From contig NZ_NISY01000011.1 in assembly GCF_007595705.1 (NCBI RefSeq), forward strand, positions 124,001 through 188,000: 64,000 nucleotides of DNA, read 5' to 3'. The DNA comes from Streptomyces sp. SAJ15 (GTDB lineage Bacteria > Actinomycetota > Actinomycetes > Streptomycetales > Streptomycetaceae). The notes below the pieces were generated by a model that had not been told where the DNA came from, searched no databases, and saw only the letters and a program-made list of their open reading frames with translations. Made by a program: the position numbers and the translations under genes. The stretch's first letter is position 1. Each line of letters begins with the position of its first letter. Of this stretch, positions 16,131 through 24,951 are shown piece by piece.

Positions 16131-18560
16131 ATGACGGCCTGTGCCACCGAATCCCAGAGCGCCAGCGCTACGAGCCTGCCGAAGGTCGACGCCACGGCGG
16201 CGCGCGGCGCGGAGTCCCGGGAGCGCCCGGCGCCTCGTCCCCGCGCGGACCTCGCCATCGCGGCCGACGGCTCCTACGCGGCGCGGCTGACGCTGAGCGC
16301 CGCGACGGGCAGCTGGTACCCCGAGCGCTGGACGCTGGACGGCCCCGAGCCGTACGCCGTGCCGCTGGCCGGGCGGCAACCGGAGGAGCCGGACAGCGAG
16401 GTGCAGCCGCTCGCCGACGGGCGGGTGCTGATCCGCCGCCGGGTGGCCGACCGGCACGCGCTGTCGCTGCTCTATCCGACCGGCCCGGGCACCGGTGAGC
16501 GACAGGTGGGCTCCGTCGACTGCGCCGAGCTGTCCCTGCTGCCGCCCGCGCCGGGCGGCACGGCCGTCTTCGCGCTCGGTCGCGGCGCGGGCGCCGGGGC
16601 GACCACGACCTCGCTGTGGCTGGTATACGGGGCCGACGCCCCGCGCCGCATCGTCGAACTGCCCGGGCGCTGCACGGGCGGCAGCTGGCTGGACCGCGGC
16701 GGCCGGCTGCTGGCGCTCGACCGGGAACTCGACGGCCGGACCAAGGCGGTCGCGGTCGACCTACGGCGCGACGGCGAGACCAGTCCGCTGCTCCAGATCA
16801 CCGAGAGGAGCAACGACCGGCTGCTGCTGGCCGATCCGGACAGCGGACTGCTGCTGGTGCGGTCCGACGCCCCCGGCCAGGAACGGCTGGGCTGGGGGGT
16901 GCTGGGCTCCGCGCTGCCGGTGCGGTTCCCGGAGTGCCTGCGGCTGGCCGGGGCGGCGGCCACCCCGTTCGCGGTGCAGCCCGGCCAGGCGCTGGCCCCG
17001 GAGGGGTGTGCGGTGGCCTTCCAGATCGACGATCGCGGCGGACCGTCGATCGCCGTGTGGCGCCCCGCCGAGCGGCGGTTGCAGCGGCTGGCGGCGCCGC
17101 CCGGCTGGCTGCCGGGCGCCGGCCTGTGGACCCGCGACGGCGAGCTGCGGCTGCCGTACGCGACCGGGCAGGTGCCCTGCGGCCTCGCGCGTGTGCGGCT
17201 GCCGTGCGGCGCCTACGGGATGTCCGCGCGGCCGGAGGTCGGGACAGACACCCCGTCCGAAGCCGGGACGGACACGAGCGCCCGGGCGGGCACGAGCGCT
17301 GTCGCGGGCGCGGCCGCCACGACGGGCGCGCGGTCCCAGGCCGGCGCGGGTGCCGGTGCCGGGGCGCCGGCGGCCGGGGCGGGGACACACCCCGACGCCG
17401 GGGCGGGCGCGGGCAGCGGAACGCCGGCATCCGGCGCGGGCGAGGGCTCGGGCCTGGTCGGCGAAACATCGGGGTCCGGCGCGCGCGGCGAAACGCCGGC
17501 ATCCGGCGTGGGCGCGGGCAGCGAAACGTCCGGGGCCGGCGCGGGCGCGGACAGCGAAACGTCGGGATCCGGGCTGAACACAGGCCGCGGAACGCCGGTC
17601 TCCGGGGTGGGCGTGAAGCCGGGCAGGGGGGCGCGCGTGCTGAGGCGGCGTGGCGAAGCCAGACCCCGCACCCGGCCGGACGCCGAGCCGCCGCACCCCT
17701 CCGGACCCGCGCCGGCCACGCCGCGCCCGACGGGGGCAACCGCGGGAGGGGCCATCCCGGCCGGAGCCATCCTGGCGGGAGCCATCCTGGCGGGAGGCCC
17801 TGCTGCGTTACCTGCCACTCCAGCAGGAGGCATGCCGGCAGGCGCCCATCCGACGGGAGCCAGCCGGGCAGGGGCAGACCCGACGGGAACCACTCAGGCA
17901 CGGGGCAACCCGACGGGGACCGCCGCGGCAGGGACAGACCCGACGGGAACGGCCCAGGCAGGGGGGGCCACCCTCACGCGAACCCCCCAGGCGGGGATCA
18001 GCCCGGAAGCCACCCCGGCAGGGATCATCCCGACGGGAACCACCCCGGCAGGGCTCACCCCCACACGGACCACCCCCACAGCGACCGCCCCCACAGGGCT
18101 CACCTCGACAGGGACCGCCCCGACCTGGGCGGGTGGCGGCGGGGGCGGCGAGGCGCGGCCGGGGGGCTTGCCCGCCGGCCGCCGGGCGGCGCCGGGGTCG
18201 GCGGCCGGCTCACCGCTGCCTGGCCCCTCCGTCGACGGCCGGATCACGGTGCGCGGGCTGGTGTGGGAGCGGCGCGGCGGTCCGGAGGCGGCGGGGCGTC
18301 CGGTCGGCGCGGGCCCCGCGCCTGGCGCGGCGTCCGTACCGCGGCCGATCTGGGCCCGCCATACGGGCGCGGTCGACGGGGCCGCGGGCGCGTGCGGCCC
18401 GTCGCACGCCGCCACGGAAGGCGCGACGGGGAGCGTGGCCGAGGGCTCGACGGGACCCACGATGGCAGGCGTGACAGCGCTCGGAGGGGGCGCGCCCGCG
18501 GCCGGCGGCGCGGCACCGCGGCCGGTGCCGCTCCAGCAGGCGCCGATGGCGCGGCCCTGA
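16131..18560 (+). CDS. Large hypothetical protein with repetitive C-terminal tail
   Basis: An 809-residue protein, not recognised. Residues about 40-360 look like a beta-propeller: repeated blades with W-x-L-V-Y-G, LLALDRELDGRTKAVAVDL and GWGVLG segments, resembling TolB-like domains. From about residue 365 on, the chain is Ala/Gly/Thr/Ser/Glu low complexity. Residues about 534-663 are 10-residue repeats of the form PTGTTPAG-x-x. The last 100 residues are again low complexity. Leu560 is a TTA codon (17808-17810), and the repeat region uses many A-ending codons unlike the propeller part. ATG 16131 is supported by GGAGGT 12 nt upstream. No signal peptide is seen. The tail might contain a frame error, because another frame stays open through it. 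Confidence 0.7.
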   Translation: MTACATESQSASATSLPKVDATAARGAESRERPAPRPRADLAIAADGSYAARLTLSAATGSWYPERWTLDGPEPYAVPLAGRQPEEPDSEVQPLADGRVLIRRRVADRHALSLLYPTGPGTGERQVGSVDCAELSLLPPAPGGTAVFALGRGAGAGATTTSLWLVYGADAPRRIVELPGRCTGGSWLDRGGRLLALDRELDGRTKAVAVDLRRDGETSPLLQITERSNDRLLLADPDSGLLLVRSDAPGQERLGWGVLGSALPVRFPECLRLAGAAATPFAVQPGQALAPEGCAVAFQIDDRGGPSIAVWRPAERRLQRLAAPPGWLPGAGLWTRDGELRLPYATGQVPCGLARVRLPCGAYGMSARPEVGTDTPSEAGTDTSARAGTSAVAGAAATTGARSQAGAGAGAGAPAAGAGTHPDAGAGAGSGTPASGAGEGSGLVGETSGSGARGETPASGVGAGSETSGAGAGADSETSGSGLNTGRGTPVSGVGVKPGRGARVLRRRGEARPRTRPDAEPPHPSGPAPATPRPTGATAGGAIPAGAILAGAILAGGPAALPATPAGGMPAGAHPTGASRAGADPTGTTQARGNPTGTAAAGTDPTGTAQAGGATLTRTPQAGISPEATPAGIIPTGTTPAGLTPTRTTPTATAPTGLTSTGTAPTWAGGGGGGEARPGGLPAGRRAAPGSAAGSPLPGPSVDGRITVRGLVWERRGGPEAAGRPVGAGPAPGAASVPRPIWARHTGAVDGAAGACGPSHAATEGATGSVAEGSTGPTMAGVTALGGGAPAAGGAAPRPVPLQQAPMARP
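17731..18120 (+). repeat. 30-bp periodic tandem repeat inside the 809-residue gene
   Basis: A CGACGGG core recurs at 17851, 17881, 17911 and 17941, exactly 30 bp apart, and again at 18031. Weaker units fill the intervals and a 15-bp sub-period is visible at 17761-17790. In the assigned frame each unit encodes ten residues around PTGT-x-x-AG. Confidence 0.8.
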
Positions 18561-18786
18561 GCGATCGCCCCCACCACCAACCCGCTTGTCCTACCGGCGA
18601 GTCCGGCACCCTCCAGATCGCCGACCTGGCTAAAATCGCCCCGGGGGGCTTACGCGGCCACGTGTTCCGTACACCACCGACGCTCGACGGTGGCGGCTTC
18701 ACGGAGCGTTCCGGTGGCGCGTGCGGTCGGTCGTGACGGGCCTCTCGTGCACCGCACGAAACCGATTTGACGGGGTGAATTCCCAC

Positions 18787-19011
18787 ATGACCGAAGCCCG
18801 AAGCGACGCCGTCCAGCCGTACCGGCAGTCCCCTCCGCACGCCTTCCCACAAGCCTTCCCGCAGTCCCCGGACGCCACGGCGCAGAGCGCCTCCATAGCC
18901 CCGGTGGGCGGGGGCCGACATCGTGGAGTGCAGGCCGCGTCCGAGGACGCGCAGGCCCCCGGCCACGGCCGGCACCGCAGGCCCACGCCGCCGCAGCAGC
19001 AGGCGTCCTGA
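18787..19011 (+). CDS. Small hypothetical protein (weak call)
   Basis: A possible 74-residue protein starting MTEARSDAVQPYRQSPP, rich in Gln, His, Pro and Ala and without hydrophobic segments. The Shine-Dalgarno (GGGGTGA) is weak but placed 10 nt ahead. It fills the space between the repetitive-tail gene and the convergent SDR operon. It may be real or chance; composition and lack of a recognisable fold keep the confidence low. Confidence 0.3.
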   Translation: MTEARSDAVQPYRQSPPHAFPQAFPQSPDATAQSASIAPVGGGRHRGVQAASEDAQAPGHGRHRRPTPPQQQAS

Positions 19012-19053
19012 GCCCGCGGCCGCCACGCCGAGGGCGGCCCGCCCGGTCCCGGG

Positions 19054-20013
19054 TCAGCCCCGTTTGAGGGAGAGCACCTCGACCGCGGCGAACGACTCGC
19101 CCGGCGGCCGCGCCGCGTAGTACGGGGTGAGCAGCCCCGCCAGTTCCTCCGCGGTGAAGGCGCGCTGCTCGGTGTCGAACTTGGCGGCGACCCGGGGCCG
19201 GTCCACGATCGCCACCATCCCGCCGTGCACGACGAAGAGCTGCCCGCTGACCTCCGCGGCGGCGGGCGAGGCGAGATAGCCGACGAGCGGTGCGACGTGT
19301 TCGGGGGCCAGCGGGTCGAGCGCGTCCCCCGGCGCCCCCGTCGGCCGGGCCGGGACCGCGGCGAAGACGTCCTCGGTCATCCGGGTGCGGGCGCGGGGGC
19401 AGATGGCGTTGGCCGTCACGCCGTAGCGGGCGAGGGCGGCGGCGGTGGAGGTGGTCAGGCCGACGACGCCGCCCTTGGCCGCGGCGTAGTTGGGCTGGCC
19501 GGCCGAGCCGGCGAGGAACGCCTCGGACGAGGTGTTGACGATCCGGCCGTGGACCGGTCGGCCGTCCGCCGCCTTGGCCCGCTCCCGCCAGTGGGCGGCG
19601 GCGAAGCGGATGGTGTTGAAGGCGCCCTTCAGGTGCACGCGGATGACCGCGTCCCACTCGTCCTCGGTCATCGAGAAGACCATCCGGTCGCGGAGGATGC
19701 CGGCGTTGTTGACCAGGACGTCGAGGCCGCCGCCGGTGTCGACCGCCAGGTGGACCAGCCCGCGCGCCACCTCGAAGTCGGCCACGTCGCCGAGGTGGGC
19801 GGTGGCCCTGCCGCCGGCCGCCCGGATCTCGGCGACGACCTCCTCGGCCGGCCCCGGCTCACCGTGCTCGTTGACGATGACGTGGGCGCCCAGCCGGGCC
19901 AGTTCCAGCGCTTCCGCGCGGCCGAGCCCGCGGCCTCCGCCGGTGACGATCGCCGTCTTCCCCTCCAGCGACACCGTGCCCGCCATGGCCGTCGTCGCCG
20001 CCCTGTCCGCCAT
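19054..20013 (-). CDS. hsd4A: Hsd4A-like short-chain dehydrogenase
   Basis: A 319-residue SDR oxidoreductase. The NAD(P) motif TGGGRGLG lies near residue 24, NNAG near 104, catalytic Ser in NTSSE and the Y-x-x-x-K pair in NYAAAKGG. Length and blocks such as RILRDRM-VFSM and ICPRARTRMTEDVF follow the mycobacterial 17-beta-hydroxysteroid/3-hydroxyacyl-CoA dehydrogenase Hsd4A (Rv3502c), which oxidises steroid side-chain 3-hydroxyacyl-CoA. The ATG at 20013 has GGAAGGGG ahead; ATG 19986 is an alternative. It is the last gene of the MaoC-ADH-SDR operon. The KstR-type box upstream of the operon supports a role in sterol or related acyl-CoA catabolism. Confidence 0.85.
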   Translation of the reverse strand: MADRAATTAMAGTVSLEGKTAIVTGGGRGLGRAEALELARLGAHVIVNEHGEPGPAEEVVAEIRAAGGRATAHLGDVADFEVARGLVHLAVDTGGGLDVLVNNAGILRDRMVFSMTEDEWDAVIRVHLKGAFNTIRFAAAHWRERAKAADGRPVHGRIVNTSSEAFLAGSAGQPNYAAAKGGVVGLTTSTAAALARYGVTANAICPRARTRMTEDVFAAVPARPTGAPGDALDPLAPEHVAPLVGYLASPAAAEVSGQLFVVHGGMVAIVDRPRVAAKFDTEQRAFTAEELAGLLTPYYAARPPGESFAAVEVLSLKRG

Positions 20014-20076
20014 GCCCCGCCCCTTCCGTCTCCGCTCTCCGACCGCCGGACTGCTCGGCTAGAACCCGCCGGCGCC

Positions 20077-21153
20077 TCAGATCTCGATGCAGGTGCGCAG
20101 CGCCGCGCCCGTCCGCATCTGGTCGAGCGCGTCGTTGACCTCCTCCAGCCGCACCCGGTGGGTGATCAGCCCCTCCAGGTCGATGCGGCCCGCCCGCCAC
20201 AGCGCGATGGCCCGCTCGTAGGAGCGGAGCACGTCGCCGCCCCCGTACAGCGAGGGCAGGATGCGCTTCTCGTCGAAGAACAGCTCGAACATGCTGATCC
20301 GTAGGTGGTCGTCGAGCGCGCCCGCGCCGACCACGCACAGGGTGCCGCCGCGGCGGGTCGACTCGTAGGCGGTGCGGGCGGTCGCCGAGGTGCCGACGAC
20401 CTCGAAGACGTAGTCGAAGCCCTCGCCCGCGGTGACGCGGCCCTTGGCGTCGGCGAGCCCGTCGGGGGCGACCGCCTCGGTGGCGCCGAAGCGGAGCGCC
20501 GCCTCTCGGCGGGAGGCGACGGGGTCGACGGCGACGATCCGCGCGGCGCCGGCGACTCTGGCGCCCTGGATGGTGCTGATGCCCACGCCGCCGCAGCCGA
20601 TGACGGCCACCGAGGAACCGGCCGCCACCCGCGCGGTGTTGAGGGCGGCGCCGAGGCCGGTGGAGACCCCGCAGCCGATCAGGGCGGCGATGTCGAAGGG
20701 CACGTCGTCGGGGATGGGCACGGCGCTGCCGGCCCCGACGACGATCTCCTCGGCGAAGGTGCCGGTGCCGGCGAAGCCGAAGACCTCGCCGGCGGGGCGG
20801 GTGAAGTTGGGCGTTCCGGCGCCGGCGAAGCCGGCCAGACACAGATGGCTCTGGCCACGCCGGCAGGCCGGGCAGCCGCGGCAGGCGGGCAGCCAGCAGA
20901 TCAGCACCCGGTCGCCGGGGCCGAGCCCCGTCACGCCGTCGCCGACGTCGAGCACCTCGCCGGCGCCCTCGTGGCCGGGGATGAACGGCGCCGGCTGCGG
21001 CAGCACGCCCTTCATCGCGGACACGTCCGAGTGGCACAGCCCGGTGGCCCGCACCCGCAGCCTGACCTTGCCGGGGCCGAGCCCCACCGGCTCCACGTCG
21101 TCGAGGACGTCGAGCCTGTCCTGCCCGATCTCGTGCAGTACGGCTGCGCGCAC
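20077..21153 (-). CDS. Zinc-dependent alcohol dehydrogenase
   Basis: A 358-residue medium-chain dehydrogenase. Catalytic zinc ligands are in GLCHSD (about 38-43) and PGHEGAGEV (about 60-68). The structural-zinc cysteine cluster CRGCPACRRGQSHLC (about 93-107) is complete. The Rossmann motif GCGGVGI lies near residue 184. It resembles NDMA-dependent or AdhD-type enzymes that oxidise primary alcohols to aldehydes. GTG 21153 has AAGGGAG ahead. It sits 42 bp after the MaoC gene and 63 bp before the SDR gene on the same strand, so it belongs to the KstR-box operon. Oxidation of an omega-hydroxylated side chain, as generated by a CYP125-type P450, would fit but is inference. Confidence 0.9.
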   Translation of the reverse strand: MRAAVLHEIGQDRLDVLDDVEPVGLGPGKVRLRVRATGLCHSDVSAMKGVLPQPAPFIPGHEGAGEVLDVGDGVTGLGPGDRVLICWLPACRGCPACRRGQSHLCLAGFAGAGTPNFTRPAGEVFGFAGTGTFAEEIVVGAGSAVPIPDDVPFDIAALIGCGVSTGLGAALNTARVAAGSSVAVIGCGGVGISTIQGARVAGAARIVAVDPVASRREAALRFGATEAVAPDGLADAKGRVTAGEGFDYVFEVVGTSATARTAYESTRRGGTLCVVGAGALDDHLRISMFELFFDEKRILPSLYGGGDVLRSYERAIALWRAGRIDLEGLITHRVRLEEVNDALDQMRTGAALRTCIEI

Positions 21154-21195
21154 GGTGCGGCTCCCTTCGTACGACCGTCCAGACGGCTTCCGGTA

Positions 21196-22050
21196 TCAGG
21201 TGTGTTCGAGGACCGTGTCGGCGAGGACCGGCGCGTCGTCCCGCTCCACGGCGGTCGCCGTCGCCTGGATGCGGGAACCGTCCCGCCAGGCGCGGACGCG
21301 CAGCGTCTCCCCGGGGTAGACGACGCCGGAGAAGCGGGTGGCGTACGAGCGGACCCGGGCGACGTCCCCGTCGAGCAGGGTGTCCACCAGGGCCTTGAGC
21401 ACCACGCCGTAGGAGCACAGGCCGTGCAGGATGGGCCGTTCGAAGCCGGCGCGCGCGGCGAAGTCGGGGTCGGCGTGCAGCGGGTTCCAGTCTCCGGAGA
21501 GCCGGTAGAGCAGCGCCTGGTCCTCGCGGAGCGGCCGCAGCAGGGTGTGGTCGGGCTCGCGGTCTGGGGCGTGGAGTCGCGTGGAGGGGCCGCGCTCACC
21601 GCCGAAGCCGCCCTCCCCCTTGACGAAGATCTGGGTGTCGCAGGTCCACAGCGGGCCGTCGGCGTCCGCGGTGGCGGTGCGCAGCACGATGACCGCGGCC
21701 TTGCCCTTGTCGTGGACGGCCGCGACCTTCGAGGTCTGCGTGGCGTCGCCGCTGATGGGGATGGGCCGGTGCACGGTGAGGGACTGTCCGCCGTGCAGCA
21801 CGGCGGCGAGGTCGACGTCGATGCCGGGCGCCGCGAGCCCGCCGGCGAGCGCCATGCCGCCGCCCGCGACGGTGGCGAAGCTGGGCAGCACGTGCAGCCG
21901 GCTCTCCAGCGTGTAGCGGAGCTCGGCGGGGTCGGTCGCCGGGAGGCCCGCGCCGATGCCGAGGTGGTAGAGCAGGACGTCCTTGTGGTTCCAGATGATC
22001 TCGGCGCTGGTGGGCGGGGCCGAGACGGCTTTGACGGCGTCGATGGGCAT
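21196..22050 (-). CDS. MaoC-family 2-enoyl-CoA hydratase (Hsd4B-like)
   Basis: A 284-residue double hot-dog protein. The N-terminal half is a degenerate hot-dog with the substrate-binding helix. The C-terminal half has the hydratase-2 motif LSGDWNPLHADPDFA (about 191-205), whose Asp and His are the catalytic pair. Size and motif match the hydratase-2 enzymes that hydrate trans-2-enoyl-CoA, including mycobacterial sterol-pathway ChsH-independent hydratases (Rv3538/Rv3389c group). ATG 22050 is chosen because the family begins MPIDAVKA. It is the first gene of the operon, and a perfect KstR-type palindrome lies 118 bp upstream of the start. Together with the SDR it would perform two beta-oxidation steps. 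Confidence 0.9.
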   Translation of the reverse strand: MPIDAVKAVSAPPTSAEIIWNHKDVLLYHLGIGAGLPATDPAELRYTLESRLHVLPSFATVAGGGMALAGGLAAPGIDVDLAAVLHGGQSLTVHRPIPISGDATQTSKVAAVHDKGKAAVIVLRTATADADGPLWTCDTQIFVKGEGGFGGERGPSTRLHAPDREPDHTLLRPLREDQALLYRLSGDWNPLHADPDFAARAGFERPILHGLCSYGVVLKALVDTLLDGDVARVRSYATRFSGVVYPGETLRVRAWRDGSRIQATATAVERDDAPVLADTVLEHT

Positions 22051-22167
22051 CGGGTGGGTGCTCCTTGGCCGCGGTGACGGGGGGATCCGGTGCGAAGACC
22101 CCGGCCCGCCCGTCCGCACCGTCGGCCGCGCCGGGGTCGTCACTGGTCGGCCGGCCCGCGCGGTGCC

Positions 22168-22181
22168 TAGAACGCGTTCTA
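22168..22181. promoter_or_regulatory. KstR-type operator, perfect palindrome
   Basis: TAGAACGCGTTCTA fits the KstR consensus T-N2-AAC-N2-GTT-N2-A at every defined base and extends to CTAGAACGCGTTCTAG (22167-22182). It lies upstream of the MaoC-ADH-SDR operon on the minus strand. A KstR-like repressor gene is present at 33256. Confidence 0.85.
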
Positions 22182-22240
22182 GCCGACGGGGCCATGTATA
22201 GCCCATCCCGCCTGGGGTGGGAAGACATCAGCCGCAGACT

Positions 22241-22259
22241 AACTGACGGCCCGTCAGTT
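22241..22259. promoter_or_regulatory. TetR-operator-like palindrome
   Basis: AACTGACGG-C-CCGTCAGTT is a perfect 9+1+9 palindrome in the 280-bp gap between the MaoC operon start and the end of the SDR/MFS operon. The shape is that of a TetR-family operator; no stem-loop T-run follows. A second regulator may therefore act here in addition to KstR. Confidence 0.6.
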
Positions 22260-22333
22260 TGGCGGGAGGACGCCGGCCGCTAGAGGTTCCGGCGGAGCCG
22301 GGGGCCGGTACGGCCCCGCCCTGACCGGAGCGC

Positions 22334-23212
22334 TCACGTCCGCAGGTATGAGGCCCCGTTGAGGTCCAGGACGGTGCCCGAGCTCCACTGGGCGGCCGGC
22401 GAGGCCAGCCACAGCACGGCCTCGGCGACCTCCTCCGGGCGCGCCACCCGCCCGAACGGGCTCTGCGCCCGGATCGCCGCGCCCTCCGCCCCGGCCAACC
22501 GGGGCGCGACCCGATCGGTGTCGATGAACCCCGGCGCCACCGAGGTGACGGCGATGCCGTGCGGGGCCAGGGCGACCGCCAGCGACTGGCCGAGCGCGTG
22601 CACCGCCGCCTTCGTCGCCCCGTACGCGGGGTGGTCGGGCTCGCCGCGGAACGCCCCGCGGGAGCCGACGTTGACGATGCGTCCACCGCCGCCCTGGTCG
22701 ATCATGCACCCGGCGGCCAGCCGGCTGAGCTGGGCGGTGCCGAGGAGGTTGACGGCGACGTGCCGCTGCCAGACGGCCACCCACTCGTCGAACGGAGTGG
22801 TGGCGGGCGGGTGCGGACCGCTGTTGACGGCGGCGTTGTTCACCAGCACGTCGATGCCGCCCAGCGCCTCGGCCGCCGCGTCCACCAGTCGCGCCGCCTC
22901 CGCGGGGTCCGACACATCGGCGCCCAGCAGGACGTGGCCGGTGCCCTCCAGACTCGCCAGCGTGGCCTCGGCCTCCGCCCGGCGGCTGCCGAAGTGCACC
23001 GCGACCCGGTCCCCGTTGGCCGCGAACGCCTGGGCCACCGCCCGACCCACCCCGCGCGAGGCCCCGCTGACCAGCACCCGACGCCCGGTGGCCGGAAAGT
23101 CCGGAACATCGGGCAGATCGGAGGCGTCGGGGGCGTCCGGAACAGGGACGCCCGACGGAGCCGAGGCGTCCGCGGGAGCCGCGAGGTCGTCACGGGCACC
23201 GGGGTCGGTCAT
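22334..23212 (-). CDS. SDR-family oxidoreductase
   Basis: A 292-residue short-chain dehydrogenase. About 40 residues of Asp/Pro/Ala-rich leader (with PDAPDASDLPDVPD) precede the Rossmann motif SGASRGVGRA. NNAAV, catalytic Ser in VNVGSRGAF and the Y-x-x-x-K pair in AYGATKAAV complete the active site. The C-terminus ends in the usual DLNGASYLRT. The substrate is unknown; the sequence is of the FabG/glucose dehydrogenase-like group. The ATG at 23212 overlaps the stop of the MFS gene (ATGA), so the two form one operon. The acidic leader is unusual for the family and might be disordered. Confidence 0.88.
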   Translation of the reverse strand: MTDPGARDDLAAPADASAPSGVPVPDAPDASDLPDVPDFPATGRRVLVSGASRGVGRAVAQAFAANGDRVAVHFGSRRAEAEATLASLEGTGHVLLGADVSDPAEAARLVDAAAEALGGIDVLVNNAAVNSGPHPPATTPFDEWVAVWQRHVAVNLLGTAQLSRLAAGCMIDQGGGGRIVNVGSRGAFRGEPDHPAYGATKAAVHALGQSLAVALAPHGIAVTSVAPGFIDTDRVAPRLAGAEGAAIRAQSPFGRVARPEEVAEAVLWLASPAAQWSSGTVLDLNGASYLRT

Positions 23213-24699
23213 GCGTGTTCTCCCTTCCTGGCCGCCGCGCGGGCGCCCGGCAGCAGTACCGCCATCAGCACCACGCCCGCCACGATGATTCCCGAAGCCA
23301 CCAGGAACGCCTGCCCGTATCCGGCGGCCAGCGCCCGCGGGTCCGGCGCTCCGCCCCCGCCGTGCGCCCCCGCCGCCCCCTCGGAGCCGATGCGCTCGGC
23401 CGCGACCGTGGCCAGCACGGTCAGCCCCAGCGCGCCGCCCAGTTGTCGGGAGGTGTTCACCAGGCCGGCCACCAGTCCGGCCTCGGAGGGCGCGGCGCCC
23501 GAGGTCGCGGCCGCGGCGAGCGGCGTCGCCATCAGCCCGGCGCCGAGCGACATGAGGACCCCGGGCCCCAGCACGGTGTCCAGGAAGGTGCCGTCCGCCC
23601 CCATCCGGCTCTGCCAGGCGAAGCCCAGGACGGCGAGCGACGCGCCGGCCATCGCGACCGCCTTGCCGTGGAAGCGGGCCATCAACCGCGGGGCCGCCTT
23701 GGAGCCGACGACGATGGACAGCGTGTGGGGGAGGAAGGCGAGCCCGGCCTTGACGGGGCCGTAGTGGAGCACGTTCTGGAGGTAGAGCGACAGGAAGTAC
23801 CACATCGCGAACATGCCGGCACCGCAGATCACCATCACCGCGTTGGCCGCCGCTACCGCCCGCAGCCGGAACAGCCCGAGCGGCATCAGCGGCGCCTTCG
23901 TACGGGCCTCGACCGCCACGAAGGCCCCGATGACCACGAGCCCCGTCAGCAGCGGCACCAGCGAAGCGGCCGCGCTCCAGCCGTGCGACTCGGTCCGCGC
24001 GATGCCGTAGGCGAGCGTGCCGACCCCACCGGTCACCAACACCGCGCCCGGCACGTCCAGATGGCGCGCGGCCTCCCCGCGGCCCTCGGTCAGCCACACC
24101 GCGGCCGCGACCAGCACCAGCACCCCGACGGGCACGTTGACCAGCAGCACCCAGCGCCAGGACAGGTACTCGGTCAGCAGCCCGCCGACCAGGGCGCCCG
24201 CCGCACCGCCGCCGGCGCCCACCGCCGACCAGGTGCCGATGGCACGGGTGCGCGCCGCCCCGTCGGCGAAGGCGGTGGTGAGGATGGTGAGCGTGGCCGG
24301 GGAGAGCACCGCCGCCCCCACGCCCTGTGCGGCGCGCGCCGCCACCAGTTGCCAGGGCTGCTGGGCGAGGCCGCCCGCCAGGCTGGCCGCGAGGAAGAGC
24401 CCGAGTCCGGTGAGGAACGCCCGCTTGCGGCCGAAGATGTCGGCCACGCGCCCGCCCAGCAGCAGGAAGCCGGCGAAGGTGAGGGCGTAGGCGTTGACCA
24501 CCCACTGCAGGCCGGTCTCGCCCAGCCCCAGGTCGGCGCGGATCGACGGCAGCGCCACATTGACGACCGAGACGTCGAGCACCACCAGGAACTGCCCCGC
24601 ACACGCCGCGAGCAGCACCGCCCACATCGGCCGGGGGCGGCGGGAGGTGGCGGCGGCAGCGGCATCGGTGGGGGTCGATATCGGCGGCATGGCCGCCAT
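23209..24699 (-). CDS. MFS drug-efflux transporter (DHA2 type, 14 TM)
   Basis: A 496-residue exporter. Fourteen hydrophobic segments can be counted. Signature motifs are the first-helix VLDVSVVNVALPSI (motif D1 of DHA2 transporters), GGRVADIFGRKRAF (motif A between helices 2 and 3) and a motif-C-like ALVGGLL stretch in helix 5. The protein should export a hydrophobic compound by proton antiport. It is coupled to the SDR gene by an ATGA overlap. ATG 24699 is taken as start; an upstream region of about 250 bp separates it from a divergent methyltransferase. No regulator lies immediately adjacent. Confidence 0.92.
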   Translation of the reverse strand: MAAMPPISTPTDAAAAATSRRPRPMWAVLLAACAGQFLVVLDVSVVNVALPSIRADLGLGETGLQWVVNAYALTFAGFLLLGGRVADIFGRKRAFLTGLGLFLAASLAGGLAQQPWQLVAARAAQGVGAAVLSPATLTILTTAFADGAARTRAIGTWSAVGAGGGAAGALVGGLLTEYLSWRWVLLVNVPVGVLVLVAAAVWLTEGRGEAARHLDVPGAVLVTGGVGTLAYGIARTESHGWSAAASLVPLLTGLVVIGAFVAVEARTKAPLMPLGLFRLRAVAAANAVMVICGAGMFAMWYFLSLYLQNVLHYGPVKAGLAFLPHTLSIVVGSKAAPRLMARFHGKAVAMAGASLAVLGFAWQSRMGADGTFLDTVLGPGVLMSLGAGLMATPLAAAATSGAAPSEAGLVAGLVNTSRQLGGALGLTVLATVAAERIGSEGAAGAHGGGGAPDPRALAAGYGQAFLVASGIIVAGVVLMAVLLPGARAAARKGEHA

Positions 24700-24951
24700 G
24701 CTGACAGCCGATCGGCCGCGCCGGCAGGGAAATCCGACGCACCAGGGGCGCACGGGGTCCCAGGACTCGCGACCGAGGACCCGGCCGGGCCCGGCGGGAG
24801 CGGCCGGGGCGGCCGGGGGCGTCGAGGTGAGGCCGGCGGGGCTCGCGGGGCGCCCGTAGGGCAGCATGGGCGCGAGCCGCGCGCGCCCCAGCGCACGGCC
24901 CGAGCGCGAGCCGTAGGCACGCTCGTACGCACCGCCAGGAGGACGCGACAG

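Noticed and set aside
17650..18474. Alternative reading frame through the repeat tail (Arg/Pro/Glu-rich)
   Set aside because: It is the same periodic DNA in another frame, without a ribosome site or recognisable domain. It is kept only as a caution about a frameshift.
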